Source: Strix aluco
Taxonomy: Eukaryota > Chordata > Aves > Strigiformes > Strigidae
Reading direction: 5' to 3'
DNA length: 64,000 nt
NCBI RefSeq assembly: GCF_031877795.1
Contig: NC_133946.1
Coordinates: 12,065,144 to 12,129,143 of the forward strand
Positions within the stretch are counted from its first letter, which is position 1. Each line of letters begins with the position of its first letter. Positions 45,821-59,627 of this stretch are shown here, piece by piece. The notes under the pieces were generated by a model. The model did not search any database, was not told the DNA's origin, and was given only the letters and a program-made list of their open reading frames with translations. The translations under genes were made by a program, and so were the position numbers.

Positions 45821-47232
45821 TTTGTCCGCCGAGATTTGTGGCGGCGTGAGCAGAGCAACAGCCCCAAACGGAGCCGTAACGGTGCACCGGCTTCGGGGAC
45901 GAGTGACCCTCAGGCAGCCGTTTCCTGAGGAGGCAGCTCGGTAGGCCACAGCAGGGCCAGGCTGCGGGGTGCTGTGAGCCCGCTACAGGCCCTTCCCCAG
46001 ACCTGCTGAGCATGGGCCTGCTCGGCCCAAGGCCCTGCTCTGGGCAGATTCCTCTCACCCTTCTGATTTATTGATCTCTTAACATGCCTTCCTGTTTTTC
46101 CCTAACTGTAAATGAGGAGGGAGCACTGTAGAAGAAAGTTTGTCCATTTAATCCACTATCCAGGGGAAGGAATTCTTCCCCCCAACCTTTATTCCAATAT
46201 TCTGGCAGGGGTTGTGTCCCAGTGGCTGAAGACGTAAGAGCCTTTGTACCATTCCATCCTCCGGCCTTTGAGAAATCAGCTCCCTTCTGCCCCGATCAGG
46301 GTCCTTTTCATAAAAGGCCTGTGGGGGCAGAGGGGCTCACGTCGCTTCTTGGGGTATCCAGTGACAGGACAAGAGACAAGGGGCACAAAGTGAGCTAAAG
46401 GAACCTCTCGCTAAGTGCGGTGCAAAACTCATGTAAATAAACAGCAGCCCTGTTCCCCTCACTCCAGAGCTCGGCGGTTCTGGAGATGGTGGCAGCGAGT
46501 GACAGCACCAGAGCAATGTCAGGCTGCTGCGGGGCTGCCCTGCGCCCCCAGGGGGACCTGGGTACCTCCCTGGGGCAAGGCAGGGCAGGGCCCCAGCACA
46601 GATGGACTGGCCCTGGGGCCCCGGTGTCCCCGGCCTCATTCACCTCATTTTCCGATTAGCCTCAAAGTCAGGCTCTTGCTACCCAGGACTTCCCTGCGTC
46701 AGCGAGAAGCGGATACCGCCGTGCACGTCTGATACCCATACGCATGAATAAAGCTGTCATGGTGTGTTTTCCCTGTCTATACCTATTTCCGTAACTGCAA
46801 AACCTCCCCTCTGGTATAAGCTGATGTTCCTTTGTCTCCTGTTCTGGAGAATCCACTCTCTGGCTGGGGAAGCACCTTTGAAGGTGGTGCCAGGGACCTG
46901 GAAATGCTGGATGCGCCCACCTAAACAAACAAACACACACACACCCCCTCTCCCTCTCTCTCCCTCCCTCCCTCTCCACTGGGACAGCCCTGGAGAGATA
47001 CAGGTCAGCGTTCTGTCTGGAGGGGTGTTTGTGCCAAAGGCGCATTTCCGCCGCCTTGGAATAACAGCGAATAACAAATGATTCAAACATTTTCTGTGGA
47101 AATAATAATTAAAAAAAAGGGTTCTTGGAAAAGTGCAAAGAGGCTCAAATAGTCTTAAGGAAGAGCGACCACATTTGGCCAGTGTTGCTCTGAAAGAGGT
47201 CAACTGTCCCAAAGCTGTGGCAGCCTGGGGGT
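45821..47232. other. DNAJC17 to GH31-gene intergenic gap
   Basis: No coding exon seen on either strand; in particular, no FYVE-domain exon of ZFYVE19, which abuts DNAJC17 in human. Minus-strand AATAAA hexamers at 46188-46193 and 46067-46072 are candidate poly(A) signals of the GH31 gene. A (CA)n/(CT)n tract lies at 46925-46980. Confidence 0.6.
46925..46980. repeat. (AAAC)n (CA)n (CCCT)n compound microsatellite
   Basis: AAAC repeats pass into CA and then a pure pyrimidine (CTCC) tract downstream of the GH31 gene. Confidence 0.85.
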
Positions 47233-47406
47233 TTAGGAGGTCTTCACAAAAACTGGGACCTCTGCAAGGCTGGCGGAGTAATTCCTGAGCACGGTGCCTC
47301 CATCAAAGACACGAGCGGTGTTGGTGTCCATCCATAGGTGCCCTTCTCCAGGTAGGTAGATATCTCGCCATGTTTGCCCTTTTTCTGTTATTGGGGCAAC
47401 CAGGAC
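47233..47406 (-). CDS. GH31 gene coding exon 10 and stop
   Basis: Acceptor CCGCAG|GTC. Encodes VLVAPITEKGQTWRDIYLPG and the C-terminal beta domain ending VPVFVKTS, then TAA. Matches MYORG [21 protein letters not shown]. Confidence 0.96.
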   Translation of the reverse strand, partial: VLVAPITEKGQTWRDIYLPGEGHLWMDTNTARVFDGGTVLRNYSASLAEVPVFVKTS

Positions 47407-50400
47407 CTGCGGTGAAAGGAAAAAAAAAAAAGACATTTAGCACATGGAGGATTAGCTAGGACATCCTGCTACCTGCGCCCAGCAAACCACGAGGCTGAAG
47501 GGAGAAGCAAACAACCACAGAGATGATGAGAAAAGATGATGCAGTGGCCATTGGTTGCCTGGGACTGGGATCATCCCTGCCTGCAGTAGCCCCTAGAGTC
47601 GATCCAGCTCATAATCTGGGAGACCTGAAAAGAAAAAACATCAGAAATCTGTTTTTCCTGAATGGTGAAAACTGGGTATGAAATTTATGGATCAGTCCTT
47701 AAATCCCATTTTTGGAGGTCCTGGTCAACTGCTGGGGATTCATCCCTGCACCCCCTCGTGATGCTCCTTGAGCCGCATGGCAGCATCGTCCCAGGGAGAT
47801 ATCACAGTGTTGGCACACTTTGGGGGGCACTTTTGGACCCTCCTGGCCTTTATAAATATATTTGGCAGCAAGACCTGGCTTCCCCGCCTCTTGCAGCATC
47901 CGCTTTCGCCAGGCAGATGGCACTGACAAGCAGCAATGCTGCATCGAAGCCACAAACCAGCACACAACAGTATTTTTTTTGCCAAATCAGTGCAACTTGT
48001 CTCCGTGCTGTTACATTTCAACATGCTCTGTTGGAAGGATTCAACAGCAGTCAGCTCCAATTCCCTTCCCCAGTAGTGGAAATTGGCTCACAAGCAGTGC
48101 TGGAATATGGCTGTGCAGTGTTAAATCCAGTTTTGAGACCTTTAGTCAAGGATCAAAACCACCCTGACCACTGCAGTCCCACACCACAGCATCCCAAAAG
48201 CACTTGCAGAAGCCCAAAGGCATCGCTGTCCCATCTGCTCGAAGGGGTCAGGTATTTGTTTCCCTTTGTAGTCAGCAAAAATCTGGCAGAAAAGCTTATT
48301 GAGCACTCTTGCTAATTTGACAGATACATCATCCAGCCTGATTCAGGCTGAACGTGCGCTGCCAAGAGATCCGGGTGAACGAGATCTGGAAGCAATGAAT
48401 GGACAAATCCCAGCTTGAAAAACAGATTTCAAAGCAGGGCTATCCCTTCCAGCCCAGAGTTACCCCCAGAAAAGCCTGGGGTGCAACTCAGAAGCGGGAG
48501 GGCTTCAGCCATAGCACAAAGCCATGTTGATCAGCACCCCGCAGCCGCTGCTTGCACTGAGGGATGATGCCCCAAAGCTTTATCCCAGCGTCCTAACACT
48601 TAGTTCTGCCTCAGACCACACCAAGACAGAGCTACCCTGTGTATTTTCCAGTAGTTTATTATTAACAACGGTCCAAATTGCACCAAAGCCGGTTTTGGAG
48701 TGCATTTCTACTCTTCCAGCTTCCAAAAACCAGTCAAAACATCCCCTGTCTGGGCTCTCCTGCCACAAGCTCATGCTCTTTTGGAAAAAAAAGCAACAAG
48801 TAATTAAAAAAATCAGGCAAGCTTTTTGCCAGATTCACATCATGCTTTATCAGAAATGCTTGGCCCCGACAAGTTTATGGAGCAGACATCACATTTTACC
48901 ATAGTTTAGGAGCTTTCAGCCAAGCCAAAGCTTTGCACCTCCTGGAAGAGAGGGCTAAAGCTGCTCCCACCTTTTGTTTTCTCCCCGAGTTTGCAGTATT
49001 TTACTGGGCATCTCACCTCACTAACGCAGGCCATGTTTCTGCCCTGTCTGATTCAACTGCATCAGGGATTTTTCAGTTTGAGAGCTTTTGGGGGCAGGAA
49101 TTAGGCTTTAGCTTGCTCACAGGTATAACTAATGCCACCGCTCCTGCCCCAGCGTGTGCTCTACAGCCCGCGGGGACAGCAGAAATGCTTCAGCTCCCTC
49201 CAGCCTCTGTGCTTGCACAGCGCTGGTCTCAAAGTCATCTGTGCCAAGGGTTTGTGTTTTAAAACCTTCCCACCAGATTCTCTGAGCTCTCTGCTAAAAC
49301 GCCTTTCAGCTGCTTCTTCGAAAGTAATCTCCTGCAGTGAAAATTTCCCTTAAAAAACACAACTCTGAACTGAATCCACAGGATCTGTGGCCAGAAAGTC
49401 AAGCTTGGAAATCAGGTATTGCAATGTCTGTTGGAGGCTGCAAACAGGGCCTAAAAAGAGAACTCTGCAGCACAAGCTGCTTTTCTATTAAAACAAGAAA
49501 CAAACTGAGCTTTGCTTTTGGGTTTGAGAGGGTTTTTTTTCAGGGAGACGATGTCCCCATGATTAGCAGCATCCCCCTGTAAAGACAGCCTGACATGTTG
49601 CTGCAAAATGGGTGCAATAGTATGACCTGAGAATTATGCTTTTAATCAAAAAAAAAAAAAAACCCTGTAGAAACTGCCAAAATCTTGAGCTGCTGGGACC
49701 CTGCACCCAGGCAGAGCAGGAGGGACAAAGATAAAGTGATGCCACCGCATGAAATAAAATGTCTCCTTACAAAAATGGGAGGATGAAGCACAGCTTTCTT
49801 TAAGAAAAGTCTTCTTCAGAAGGCCTGAATTGCCTTTCCAAGACCTTTTTGATTTAAAGCAACCATCCATCACATCAAACATCGTGCCGTCTATGTGCTA
49901 AACGACTTTGCGAGCTGTGGTAGGATGAGAGGGACACATCTGAAGCGAGAGACTCCCCACTACAAGCCATGCCCAAAGTGTGAAAACACCAGACCTGCAA
50001 GGAGTGTTTGCAGCATGAAACCTCTGAAATCTGAACAAGCAGGGGAAAACTCTGGGGAAGCAGATGCCAGCCATGTTTAAATCTCCACTTGAAAAATGGA
50101 TAAAAGCATCAATCCATCTTAATGTGCCACAGAGAACTTGATAGCATGCACCTAACTTGCTGTGGCCTTATAAATCTGATGGGCTCAGATCTGATGGGCT
50201 CCATTCGCAGAACTTGCCTGTGCTAAGTAAATTCTCAGTGGAGCTGCCAGGGAGGAAAATACGGATTCCAGTGAGTAAGTCCCATAGGCAGTGTGTGGAT
50301 GGGCGAGCTCAGCTGGGAAATGGATGTGAGCCTAAATTTGGGCCCCAGGGTCTGTCCTCTGATGGTCCCCGTCTGTTCTGGGTTGCATTTGATTTGGATC

Positions 50401-53400
50401 GAAAGACCCCAAAATGTAGCATGAGGATCTCCCTGAGAGGACCAGGGAGCTGCATGTTGTGCTGCTTCTTGGTTATTGTGGGCTGGAGCTCCACGTAATG
50501 GGATTAACAGCCTGAAAAGAGGGGGGAAAGGAGCAGTGCTGATCATCAGGAGGCGTCTTCTCTAAATGGCAAATCTGGCAGAGCCAGCAGGGTCCCCTCA
50601 GTGCTTTGCTTTCACACCACCTCTGTACGAGCACTGTATTCAGGCAGGATGCAGAGGGGCAGATGGGCGAGCGCAGGGGGCACCTTATTGCCCCCAGTTA
50701 CCCCTGGAGGGCACATTCAGTCCCCGCATTTCCTACCTCATCTCCAATGAGAAATTCATCCTCTACGGTGAAAGCGGTTGGATCCGTGGGGCTGAGCCAC
50801 CACGCCGGCCGGAAGATGGGATACCCGGAACGGAGCCATTCCTCGCTGTATTTTAGGAGGAGTGGCACAACGAAATCCCGGTGCCTCTGTATGCATTGCC
50901 GGGTGAGGTTCAGGACCTGCAGGGTGGGGGAAGAAAAAGAAACCCATGACAAGTCCTTCATCCAATAAACAGCAAAGCAAGCAGAAGAAAAAATAAAATA
51001 CATATATATATATTCCCTTGGGAAGAGAGATTACCAAATTGCAACGTGCTGATCAAGTAATGGCAGCTAACAAGGTGCAAACAGGGCTGATACAGCAGAT
51101 TTATTCCCATTCAGGTGCGAAAGCCGGGTACAGCGGCTGGCAGGTGAGATCCACTGGGGTGTTCGTGTCTAACCAAAGCAACGAACTCTTTTGCTGCTGG
51201 CAAAGACATTTAATGATGTTTCCCCCTGTGCCCCCAGTTTTAAGACTTGCGCTCCCCTTTTATTGCCCTAAAGGGGACATCCCTGGGAAAAACGCCTCCA
51301 ACTGTTTAAAAAGATCTTGAATATGAATCTGCAGGTTTCGTCCTACTGTAAACATTAACTATTTGATCAAACTATAATTAAACAACTCCAGCAGCAAAAG
51401 GGAGGGAGACACACATGATGATTACCATCAATTCTACAGACATTGCAGATACCAGCCCCATGGTTGCACAGAGCCACGAAGTATAAAGCCACAAAAAACT
51501 CACGTTAATTTTGCAGCAAAAATACTGCTGAGCGCATACAGTGATCTGGGTGCTGGGGCAGAGCGCAGGATTTTGGGGGTAGCAAGAAGAGGACAGTGAT
51601 TTTTAGCCTCAGCTTCCCCCAGTAAGGACCTTAACAGCTTTTGGGGGCGTTTGTCATATGAGGAACGGTGTCCTCCTCAGCGGGGCACAGGGGCACGTAC
51701 CCAGGCGTCGCAGCAGAGCCAGGGCGGCGTGCCGAAGGCCATCACAGGGAGGAAGGTCACGATCTGCAGCCACCGCACGTACAGCTCCGGGTCCCCTGGG
51801 GTGTCACCAGCCAGGCTCCCTCCTGCCGGGGACAAGGAACTGAGTGAAGCTGCTCAGGGGCGTCTCATGGTGGGAGAAGTCCCAGACGACCCGCTCTCTG
51901 TGCGGGCAGGACACCTCACCCCATTGCCAGAGGAGCTGAATCCTCCCCACCCATGTTTTTATTCCTCGAGTGCCATCGGCAAATGTGGATCAGACATCTA
52001 CCCCTGGCCCTTTTAGGACCAGATGTGCTGGCGATGATGTCTCAGGAGTTTCTAAATTTTAGCAGAACGTTGTAAAAACGGATTTGTCTCCTGCAAAGCA
52101 AAGCATTAGGAAAATGCTGGATTTTCCTGCTGCTTTGATGTGCAAAGATGAAGCATCACGGGAAAATACTCCTGTAATTTTCATCCCTTCAAATTCATAG
52201 TGAAAAGTGGTGGAGAAGCAGATTATTGCTAACTAATTAATCAGAAACATGTAGTGGAAGGGGATTCCAGTTCCCCTCTGAAACACCAGAGAGGCTCTTG
52301 GGAAGGACAGGAGAGGATGGGATGGGACAGGGAAAGGGAAAGGGAAACGAAGCCCTTGGGGCTGGAGCGTCCTTAGGAGCCATTGCTCAAAATCTGGTGC
52401 AGCTTCCCCCAGAAATGGCACAAGAACCCCAATGCCAAGGGCTCACCCAGACCAGCCAAAGCCCCGTTTGATCCAGAGGCTTTTCCCATTTGGAGTGGCC
52501 CCGAGCTGTGGTGACACAACGCGATGGGCCACAGCCCCAGCACCAAATGCCACGACCAATGGGTTCAGCGTCTCTTTGGGAAGGAAACTGGTACGCTGTG
52601 ATTGCCTCAGCCTTGTTTTCTAAAGAAAACCAGCTAAAAATAGAGGCCAAATTGAAAAATTGCCCAACAACCCCCTTTTTCAGGGCTGTCTCTGCAGTCC
52701 GACACTTCACCTGCAGCCTCTGCCTGTTTGGGGCATGTTTTAAACACAAATAACCTGGTCACCTCCAAGAAGAGAGGAAAAATGAGCTGCTTAGCCCCAA
52801 TCAAAGGATTGTTTCTCAACTTTTATAATGTTTTTATTTCAGGATTTCTCAAGCCATTGTGCTTTGGAGCAGAAATGCGAACTTGGAGCAGGGCTGCTGG
52901 TGTTTTAGGAACATCTCTTTCCCAGCCAGGAGCCTGGGTGTGTGGTTTCCTGGCTGTGGGCCCCCTCCTTGCCTTTGCCGGGTGGGTTTTAGCTCCAGCA
53001 AAGCCATGGGAGGTGGCAGGCTGCCCTCCCCCTGCGGCCGAGGAGCTCTGCGAAGCACATCCCCAGAGACCTGCCTGCTTCTGGGGCCGCCTATTAAAAT
53101 TTACAACATGTTTTTTTGTTTTCAATTCCTCAGCCGATTCCCTAGTAACATTCAACCCAATCAAGTCAGTGTGGCAGAAAGTTGGGTACCAGGAACAAAG
53201 CGCTTTGAGCCTTCCTACAGCCCACCTAAGCCAGGTGCTGCAAACATACCTCCTGAGCTCCTCTTGCCTGAGCAACTGCTGCAAAACCCTCTGCAGCAAA
53301 ACCAGAAATAGGGGAAAAGGCAGAAAAGAAATGATTACCTACTGCATCAGGGATGAAGAAGTTGTAGCCCAAGAGGCTGTAGTGCAGCACGGAGGGAATA

Positions 53401-56400
53401 AGCCCCTTCAGCCCCGCGTGACTCCAGTCCGAGTGCAACGGGCTCATCTGGACAAAGAACGGGAGGTGACTGGATCTGGGGGAAACAAGCACAAACCCAA
53501 CATCTTTAGATGGCTCGCAGGTCTCAAAACGCTCTGTTGCTGTGGTCAGATATGGGTTTCTCCAACGACTTGGCATCTCTGTTGGAGGGAAATCAGCACT
53601 CCCCCACACCACTCCCACCCACTGCACCTGCCTTGCTGCCTTTGTCAACCCCAGTCCTCCTCCCCCTCCCCAAATCCCCTATTCAAGGCTTTTCTTCTCA
53701 TCACTTGCTCTCACAAGGACCACAGTTAGGTGGCTCACCTTGATGGTAGCACAGCCACACTCTGGGCTGTAGCCATCATCTTGCTGCTTCTCATATGGCA
53801 ACACCGACCCTGGTGGGAATACGCTCACCAAAACCCGAGAGGCCAGCGGGGGTAGCCCAGCCACCCCCTCAGCCCCGGCCACATGGTCCCCCAAACCACC
53901 AACCTCCTTGCGACGCGGGTGGCCTGGGAGACACGTCATGCAGGGAGGATTTCTCCTCCTGGCTTTCGTTTGTGCTCGTGTTTCACGCCGAGCAGCTGTC
54001 ATTCCTGACAGCAGCTTCATCTATCTGCCAGAGGAAAACATTATTTTCCCCATGGTTTGTTTTTTTTAAATTTTTTTTTCAGTAGCGTTTCTATGTCTTG
54101 GGTTTACTTGGTGGCGCAAGGGGTCATGTCATCAAGCAGCCCAGCATGGGAGACTGTTTCTGGTGTCCAAAAAGGGTCAGATCTGGACCTTCATGATGAA
54201 CTTTGGCTTGAAAAATTGTGTCGAGCTCATCTAACCAAAGGGGGATTTTTGGTCTGAGTCTGCTTCCTCCTAGAGTTTGGTTTCCTCCTCAACCTCCCAC
54301 CCACTTGCTGACTCCCCAAAGGTCTCCCAGGGACACTTTTTCATCTTAGGAGGTGGTAAAGCTGATGTGATGGGTTATGAAACTCTTCTGGTATGGAAAC
54401 TGCCCACCAGGAAAGGTACGATCGTGGACAGACTAAGAAGTGGTTAGAAGAGGGACTATTTCCACCACTCGGGTTTCACAGATGGCTGAGTAAGAGCCCA
54501 TCGCCACCTCAGCATGTGAAACTTTGCTTTTTCTTTGAAAATGAACTAATTTCTCATGCAATTTACCATCAATGCCTCATCCACGACATGAAATAAGTCA
54601 TTTTGCAAACAGCCTGCATAGCCCTTTGCATCTGCCACACAAAAATAATGGGAAAAAAGAAAAGTAAATAGTTTTCAGTGCCTTTAACCAAATGGTCTCA
54701 AGGCATGTTACAGCTGCTAATTAATAAACCCACTCTGTTGCGGGCTATGCAAGGAGGAAAAGGCAGAAAACTGCAGCCGTTTGACACCACAATTACCAAC
54801 ACAGGGATTTGGCCAAGACTCTGGGGTTCACCCCCTCCCTCCTGCAGAGGATGCAGCGACCTGAAGCTTGAATGGCCATAAACGACAAGATGCATTTTTA
54901 TTGCATCTGGCATTAATACATTTAAGCATTTTTACGCTCCGAGACATTAAAAAAAAAATAATTAAAATGCTCTGAAAGAGAGAGGAAGAGTAACCCCTCC
55001 CTATGTATTGCCCTAGACCACCTCCACACTGCTCCCCTGGGTGCTGAGCAGTGTCTCAGCACCCCAAGGGCATATTTACAGCATCACCTCAACCCCCTCC
55101 TGAGCAGCTCACACAGGCACCAGCTCCAGCAAAGCATCTTCTCCTCGGTACCCACCCAGCACCGGCGCTGATGATGGTGGCATTTCCCAGCGCTGCCAGC
55201 GCCGCCGCCAGTGCCGCGGTGTATCGGTCGCCCGCCAGCTCGGCGGGAGGTGGGACAGCTCGCTCCAGGAAGACGTTGCCCTCGGCGCCCTCGAAGACCA
55301 CGTACGCAGCTCCCAGCGCCTGCCGCAGGCGTTGGGCCCGTGCTAGGTACCAGCTCAGCGCCAGCTCGCTGGTGACGTTCAGGCGGGCACAAAGCCGCCC
55401 CTTCCACGTGGTCAGCAGCGGGACCTGTGGCAGAGGGGGAGAGGTTCTGCTGAACCCAGAAAATATCCCGCCAAGCCCAGGAGGATGCCTGCTCTCCCCT
55501 TATCCCACCCTACTGCAGTTTGCACCATCGCGGTACAGCACATGAAGGTGGAAACTCTCTCTCAGCCCCCCCAAAAATCCCTCAGTTAATGGCAAATTGG
55601 CTTACCGTTGGAACGACTGCAAAAAAAGGGGCTTGGGGGGATTTTCTGAATGCTGGCAGCTTTTAAAAGTATCTTTTAGAAGTGGAAATTTGAATGAAAT
55701 TAAACGCTGCTTCCTTACGAAACAGGAGAAAAGCTGCTCCCCCAGGCATTGCTTCACACCCGTGGGGCTTGCCCCCAGCACAGGAGGATCAGGTCATCCC
55801 CCTCTGCGGGTACGTGCTCAGCTTTAATTTCAATTTTAGGCTGAGCAGCAGGTTGGGGGGTTGACAGAGGGTCTCGTACCGAGCAGTCCCCGAAGCGGGG
55901 CTGCAGGCTCAGGCAGTAGCTCGCCGCCTGGCCGTCCCGCAGCCAGCGCAGGAAGAGCGGGGAGGCGATGCTGGTGTACGGGGACAGCGTGATGGAGAGC
56001 TGCAGCGGCTCAATCAGGGAAGGGTCCCAGGCACGGGCCGAGTTGTGCCTCTTCCTCCGCTCTGAGGGCACGTGGTCCTGTGAGGAGGCAAGGGCGGAAG
56101 AAGGTGTTTTGTAGGAGAGGCAAAGCCATGGAGCACCAGCTGCTCAGTGTCACTGCCTATGTGAGGTGAGACTCCAAACGAGCATCCCTTCTGTGGGATC
56201 CCCCACCCCACAAAACAGGTTTGTTGGTGTTTTACATGCAGGGGTTTAAAGGTGTTGAGAGCAGGGCCCGTGGCCACTCTCCATTTGCCTTTCGAGCCCG
56301 AGGGCTGGCAGGACGGTACGTACTGCGGCGGCGAGGATGGCTGTGCTGCTTTCCCCCAGTGCCAGGACGCCCTCCTGAAGATGATGCCGCTTCAGTTTCT

Positions 56401-59400
56401 TGGCCAGTGACCTCAGACCTCGTTTTATTTTGGCAGCCGAACCCGCTGGGCCGTAATACCGCCAGATCGGAGACCTGCATGGTGGGAAGAGCCGGGGCGG
56501 GGGGGTCACGCCTTGTGCCGGCACGAGGTGCTCGGGGCAGTAACAGGGACAAAGGCTTGGAAAACATGCTGGTAGTTGGGAGGGAAGGAGCACCTTACCC
56601 CAGGAGGGCCGTATCTGGCAGTGCCCGCGCCTGCCCCGCAAGCTGGCTGCCCACATGCCGGTGGGCGGCCGCGATGTCCGGGCTGACACAGAGGAGGTAG
56701 CTCAGGGACACGGCGTCGCTTCCCGCCGGTGTTTGCAGGCAGAAATGCCTATCGCTCTCCAGGGAGAGGACAAGGGGCACATCGGGCGCCACCGTCACCG
56801 TCACTCCTTTGGGAAGGGAAGAGGAGAATGATGTCTCAGCAAGCGCCCAGCTCCTCTCGGTCCCCACACTGGTGGCCACAGGGATGGGGATGCACGGGGC
56901 AGAGCCTAACTGGTACCAGGAGCTCCCGGATTGATCCCAGCCACAGATCTGGCCCTGCAAACAAATCCCCGCTCTCTGCTTCTGCTCTTCCCTTTTAACC
57001 TCCAAAATGCCTTTCAGGGGATGGATTTGCTCCATTTCTTGCCTTTTTACTCTGCATTCAGCTTAGGCAGCGGCTTCAGCTTCATCAATTCAGGGCAGTT
57101 GCAGACCCATTGATTAATTTGGGGGAATATCTGAAGTTTGGCGTTCTGCAGAATAATCCAAATATCCACCCCAAAATGTCAACAGCAACTAAACTCATGC
57201 ATCCAGCATCCCATAGCAGTGTCAGGGACCCGGGAGCTTAGGGTGAAGCCACTCGAGTGGAGCTGGAGGATACAGCAGTGGACACAGATCTCTGCTTAAA
57301 AAATAAAAAACACACACCAAGAGCGTGGGATTTCCCCAGGGTGACTTGGGCCAACCCCATCCTCTCAGGCAGCGACTTGTGAATGCAGCTCAGGTGGGGT
57401 GAGATTTGATATCACGGCTTTTTCCATGGGGGTGAGGCAGTGTGGGGTCCATCCCTTGTGTCCTGCCACCACCTGCCATTCCATCTGCAGGATATTTTAA
57501 TCTCGGAGACATCTACCCTGCTCTTAAACTAGTTGCTTTATAGATGAGGAGAGGGATGGAGAAACACAGGGGTTAAAGCAACAGGACCTGGACAGGGAAG
57601 GATGAGATTACCTGTGGAGCCTAAAAAGTATCTCTCCAGAACAGGCCCGTAGCCAGCAGGATTTTTGCCGAAGTCACCGCTAACGAAGGGCTGCGCAGGG
57701 CTCTCGGCGCCGTTGAGTGGCCAGCGCTGGGCACGGACGCTCGCCCCTCCATACCAGGAGATGTTGGCCATGGAGAAGCAATCCTGCAGCCAAGAGAGCG
57801 TCCTCAGGTGGGGGGAAGCGCCTCGGGGTGAGGATGAACACGCGAGTAGCTGCACTCAGAGAGGCAAAACCCCTGCGTGTTGCTCCAGTGTTGTCAGAGG
57901 AGCCATGGGACAGGTCTTTTCCCAGGAAGAAAAAACCCCAACCCCATGAGATTTAGGTGTTTTATGCAAAAAGCAGCAGGTGCTCATTCTGCTTTCCGCA
58001 TCTAACCCAGGAGAAGATACTTGGCTTTAAGGTTTTGTTCTGCAAGAACAAGAGTTGGGCTTCCAGGTACCAAAACATGCTGAAATTCTGCCTAACTGCT
58101 TGATTCCTCAGCCTGCAGTTTATGAAAGTCACCAAATGGTGTAAGAGTAGGAAGAGAAAAAAAATTGCAGCAAGAATCATGGTTTGTTTACCTCAAAAAA
58201 CAAAAATATGCCTTAATTTGCTAATTAAAGGCTAATTAAAGCCAAAACCAACAAGTTTTCCCCTCACATGTCTGCTTTCAACATTCAGCAAGGTGAAGGA
58301 ATATAAACATCCCACTGCAGGAAGACAAACTCTATAGCTTAAAAACTATGGTTTCCTTTAAAATAAAAAACCCACAAGACATCTTCCCCCAAAGGCTGCC
58401 AGTTTTAGATAGCTGGACTTAAATAAAATAAAATTGCTGTGAAGCAGCCTAGTGACCTAGTAACACCCGCACACAACACGCCGCGCCTCGGAGACCTCAC
58501 CTGGTTACATTTCTGCTCCCAACCACAATTATCAAAGATTAACAGGGTTTTAAGTTGCTGGTGAAAAGATGCTGAAAACTGTTTAAGCGAAGAGGCTTTG
58601 CAGGTGCCTGTCGCTGAAGGACAGGAGTGATGGTGGAGGTGGAAAATTCAAGGCAGCAGCTTTAAAATGCAGCGATGGCGCTTTCACAAACCCAACTTAG
58701 AAAAAACTGTGGTTTTTTTTAAAAAAAAAAAAAAAAGAAAGAAACCCCTCCTAGCTACTTTCTGCAGTGTTTCTGGGGTGAGTTTACAGCCTGAATTCGC
58801 AGCTCTACCCAGCTGCGTGCACACAGGGAGATTTTAACCCCGTCCTGAGCACTCATCTGAGGGCACCACAGTGTCCCCGGGGTAACTTGTGGGTTTTCCA
58901 CTCTCCCCCAAGGCAAAGCCTCCCTCTTCCCAGAGGGCTGATGATAAAAAGTGCTTCCCTCAGCAAGAGCAAATCAGCTGGGGTGCTGGGGCACTTCTCA
59001 TAGGGCTGACAGAGCAGCGGAACAATCAATGAGCCATCTCCAAAAGCCGCTGATCCCGGGGGACACCCCCATCCTTGGCCCGCCTCCTTTCAGAAACCAT
59101 CAATTTCTGCTTCAAAGCCTCTAAAACTTTCCCCTTTCTGCCAAAGCAGGGAATCAGCAGGATTTAGCATCCCGCGTGACTTCACATGTGAGGACGGGCT
59201 TCCCCGCAATCTCAGGGATTTGGGGCTGCGCAGGGAGGCTGGGACAGGCACAGAGGGACCCAATGACCTCCCAGCTCAACCCAACCGAGTTTTATTCACC
59301 CCGACCCTGACCCCAGGGCTCAGGCAGTGCTCCTGGAGCCCGGAGCTTGTTTCTGCTGCAGGGGCAGAGAGAGGTTAAGTCTCACTAAGGGGTGGGGAGA

Positions 59401-59591
59401 GGAGATGTAAATTATTAAAGTGGAAACCCTGGAGGCTCGGAATAGCTGTACCAGGTGTCAGCTGAACTAGTTACACCAGCTGGGAAAGAAGGGGGGAAAA
59501 AAAGCCTATTCTTAACTCTTACATTTCACTGTATCGTATTTTCTAATAGTTTGGTTTTTGGGTTTGTTTTGGTTTTGTTTGGGTTTTTGTT

Positions 59592-59627
<36 letters not shown>

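Noticed and set aside
45628-45849. 73-codon plus-strand frame right of DNAJC17
   Set aside because: Checked as a first exon of ZFYVE19. Its Ala/Pro/Arg-rich sequence reflects the CpG island and has no FYVE similarity.
47662-48315. 217-codon plus-strand frame
   Set aside because: Falls entirely in a GH31 intron, with no domain similarity and unremarkable composition.
52728-53729. 333-codon plus-strand frame
   Set aside because: Lies antisense over GH31 exon 7 and flanking introns; no recognisable domain, no promoter or splice support.
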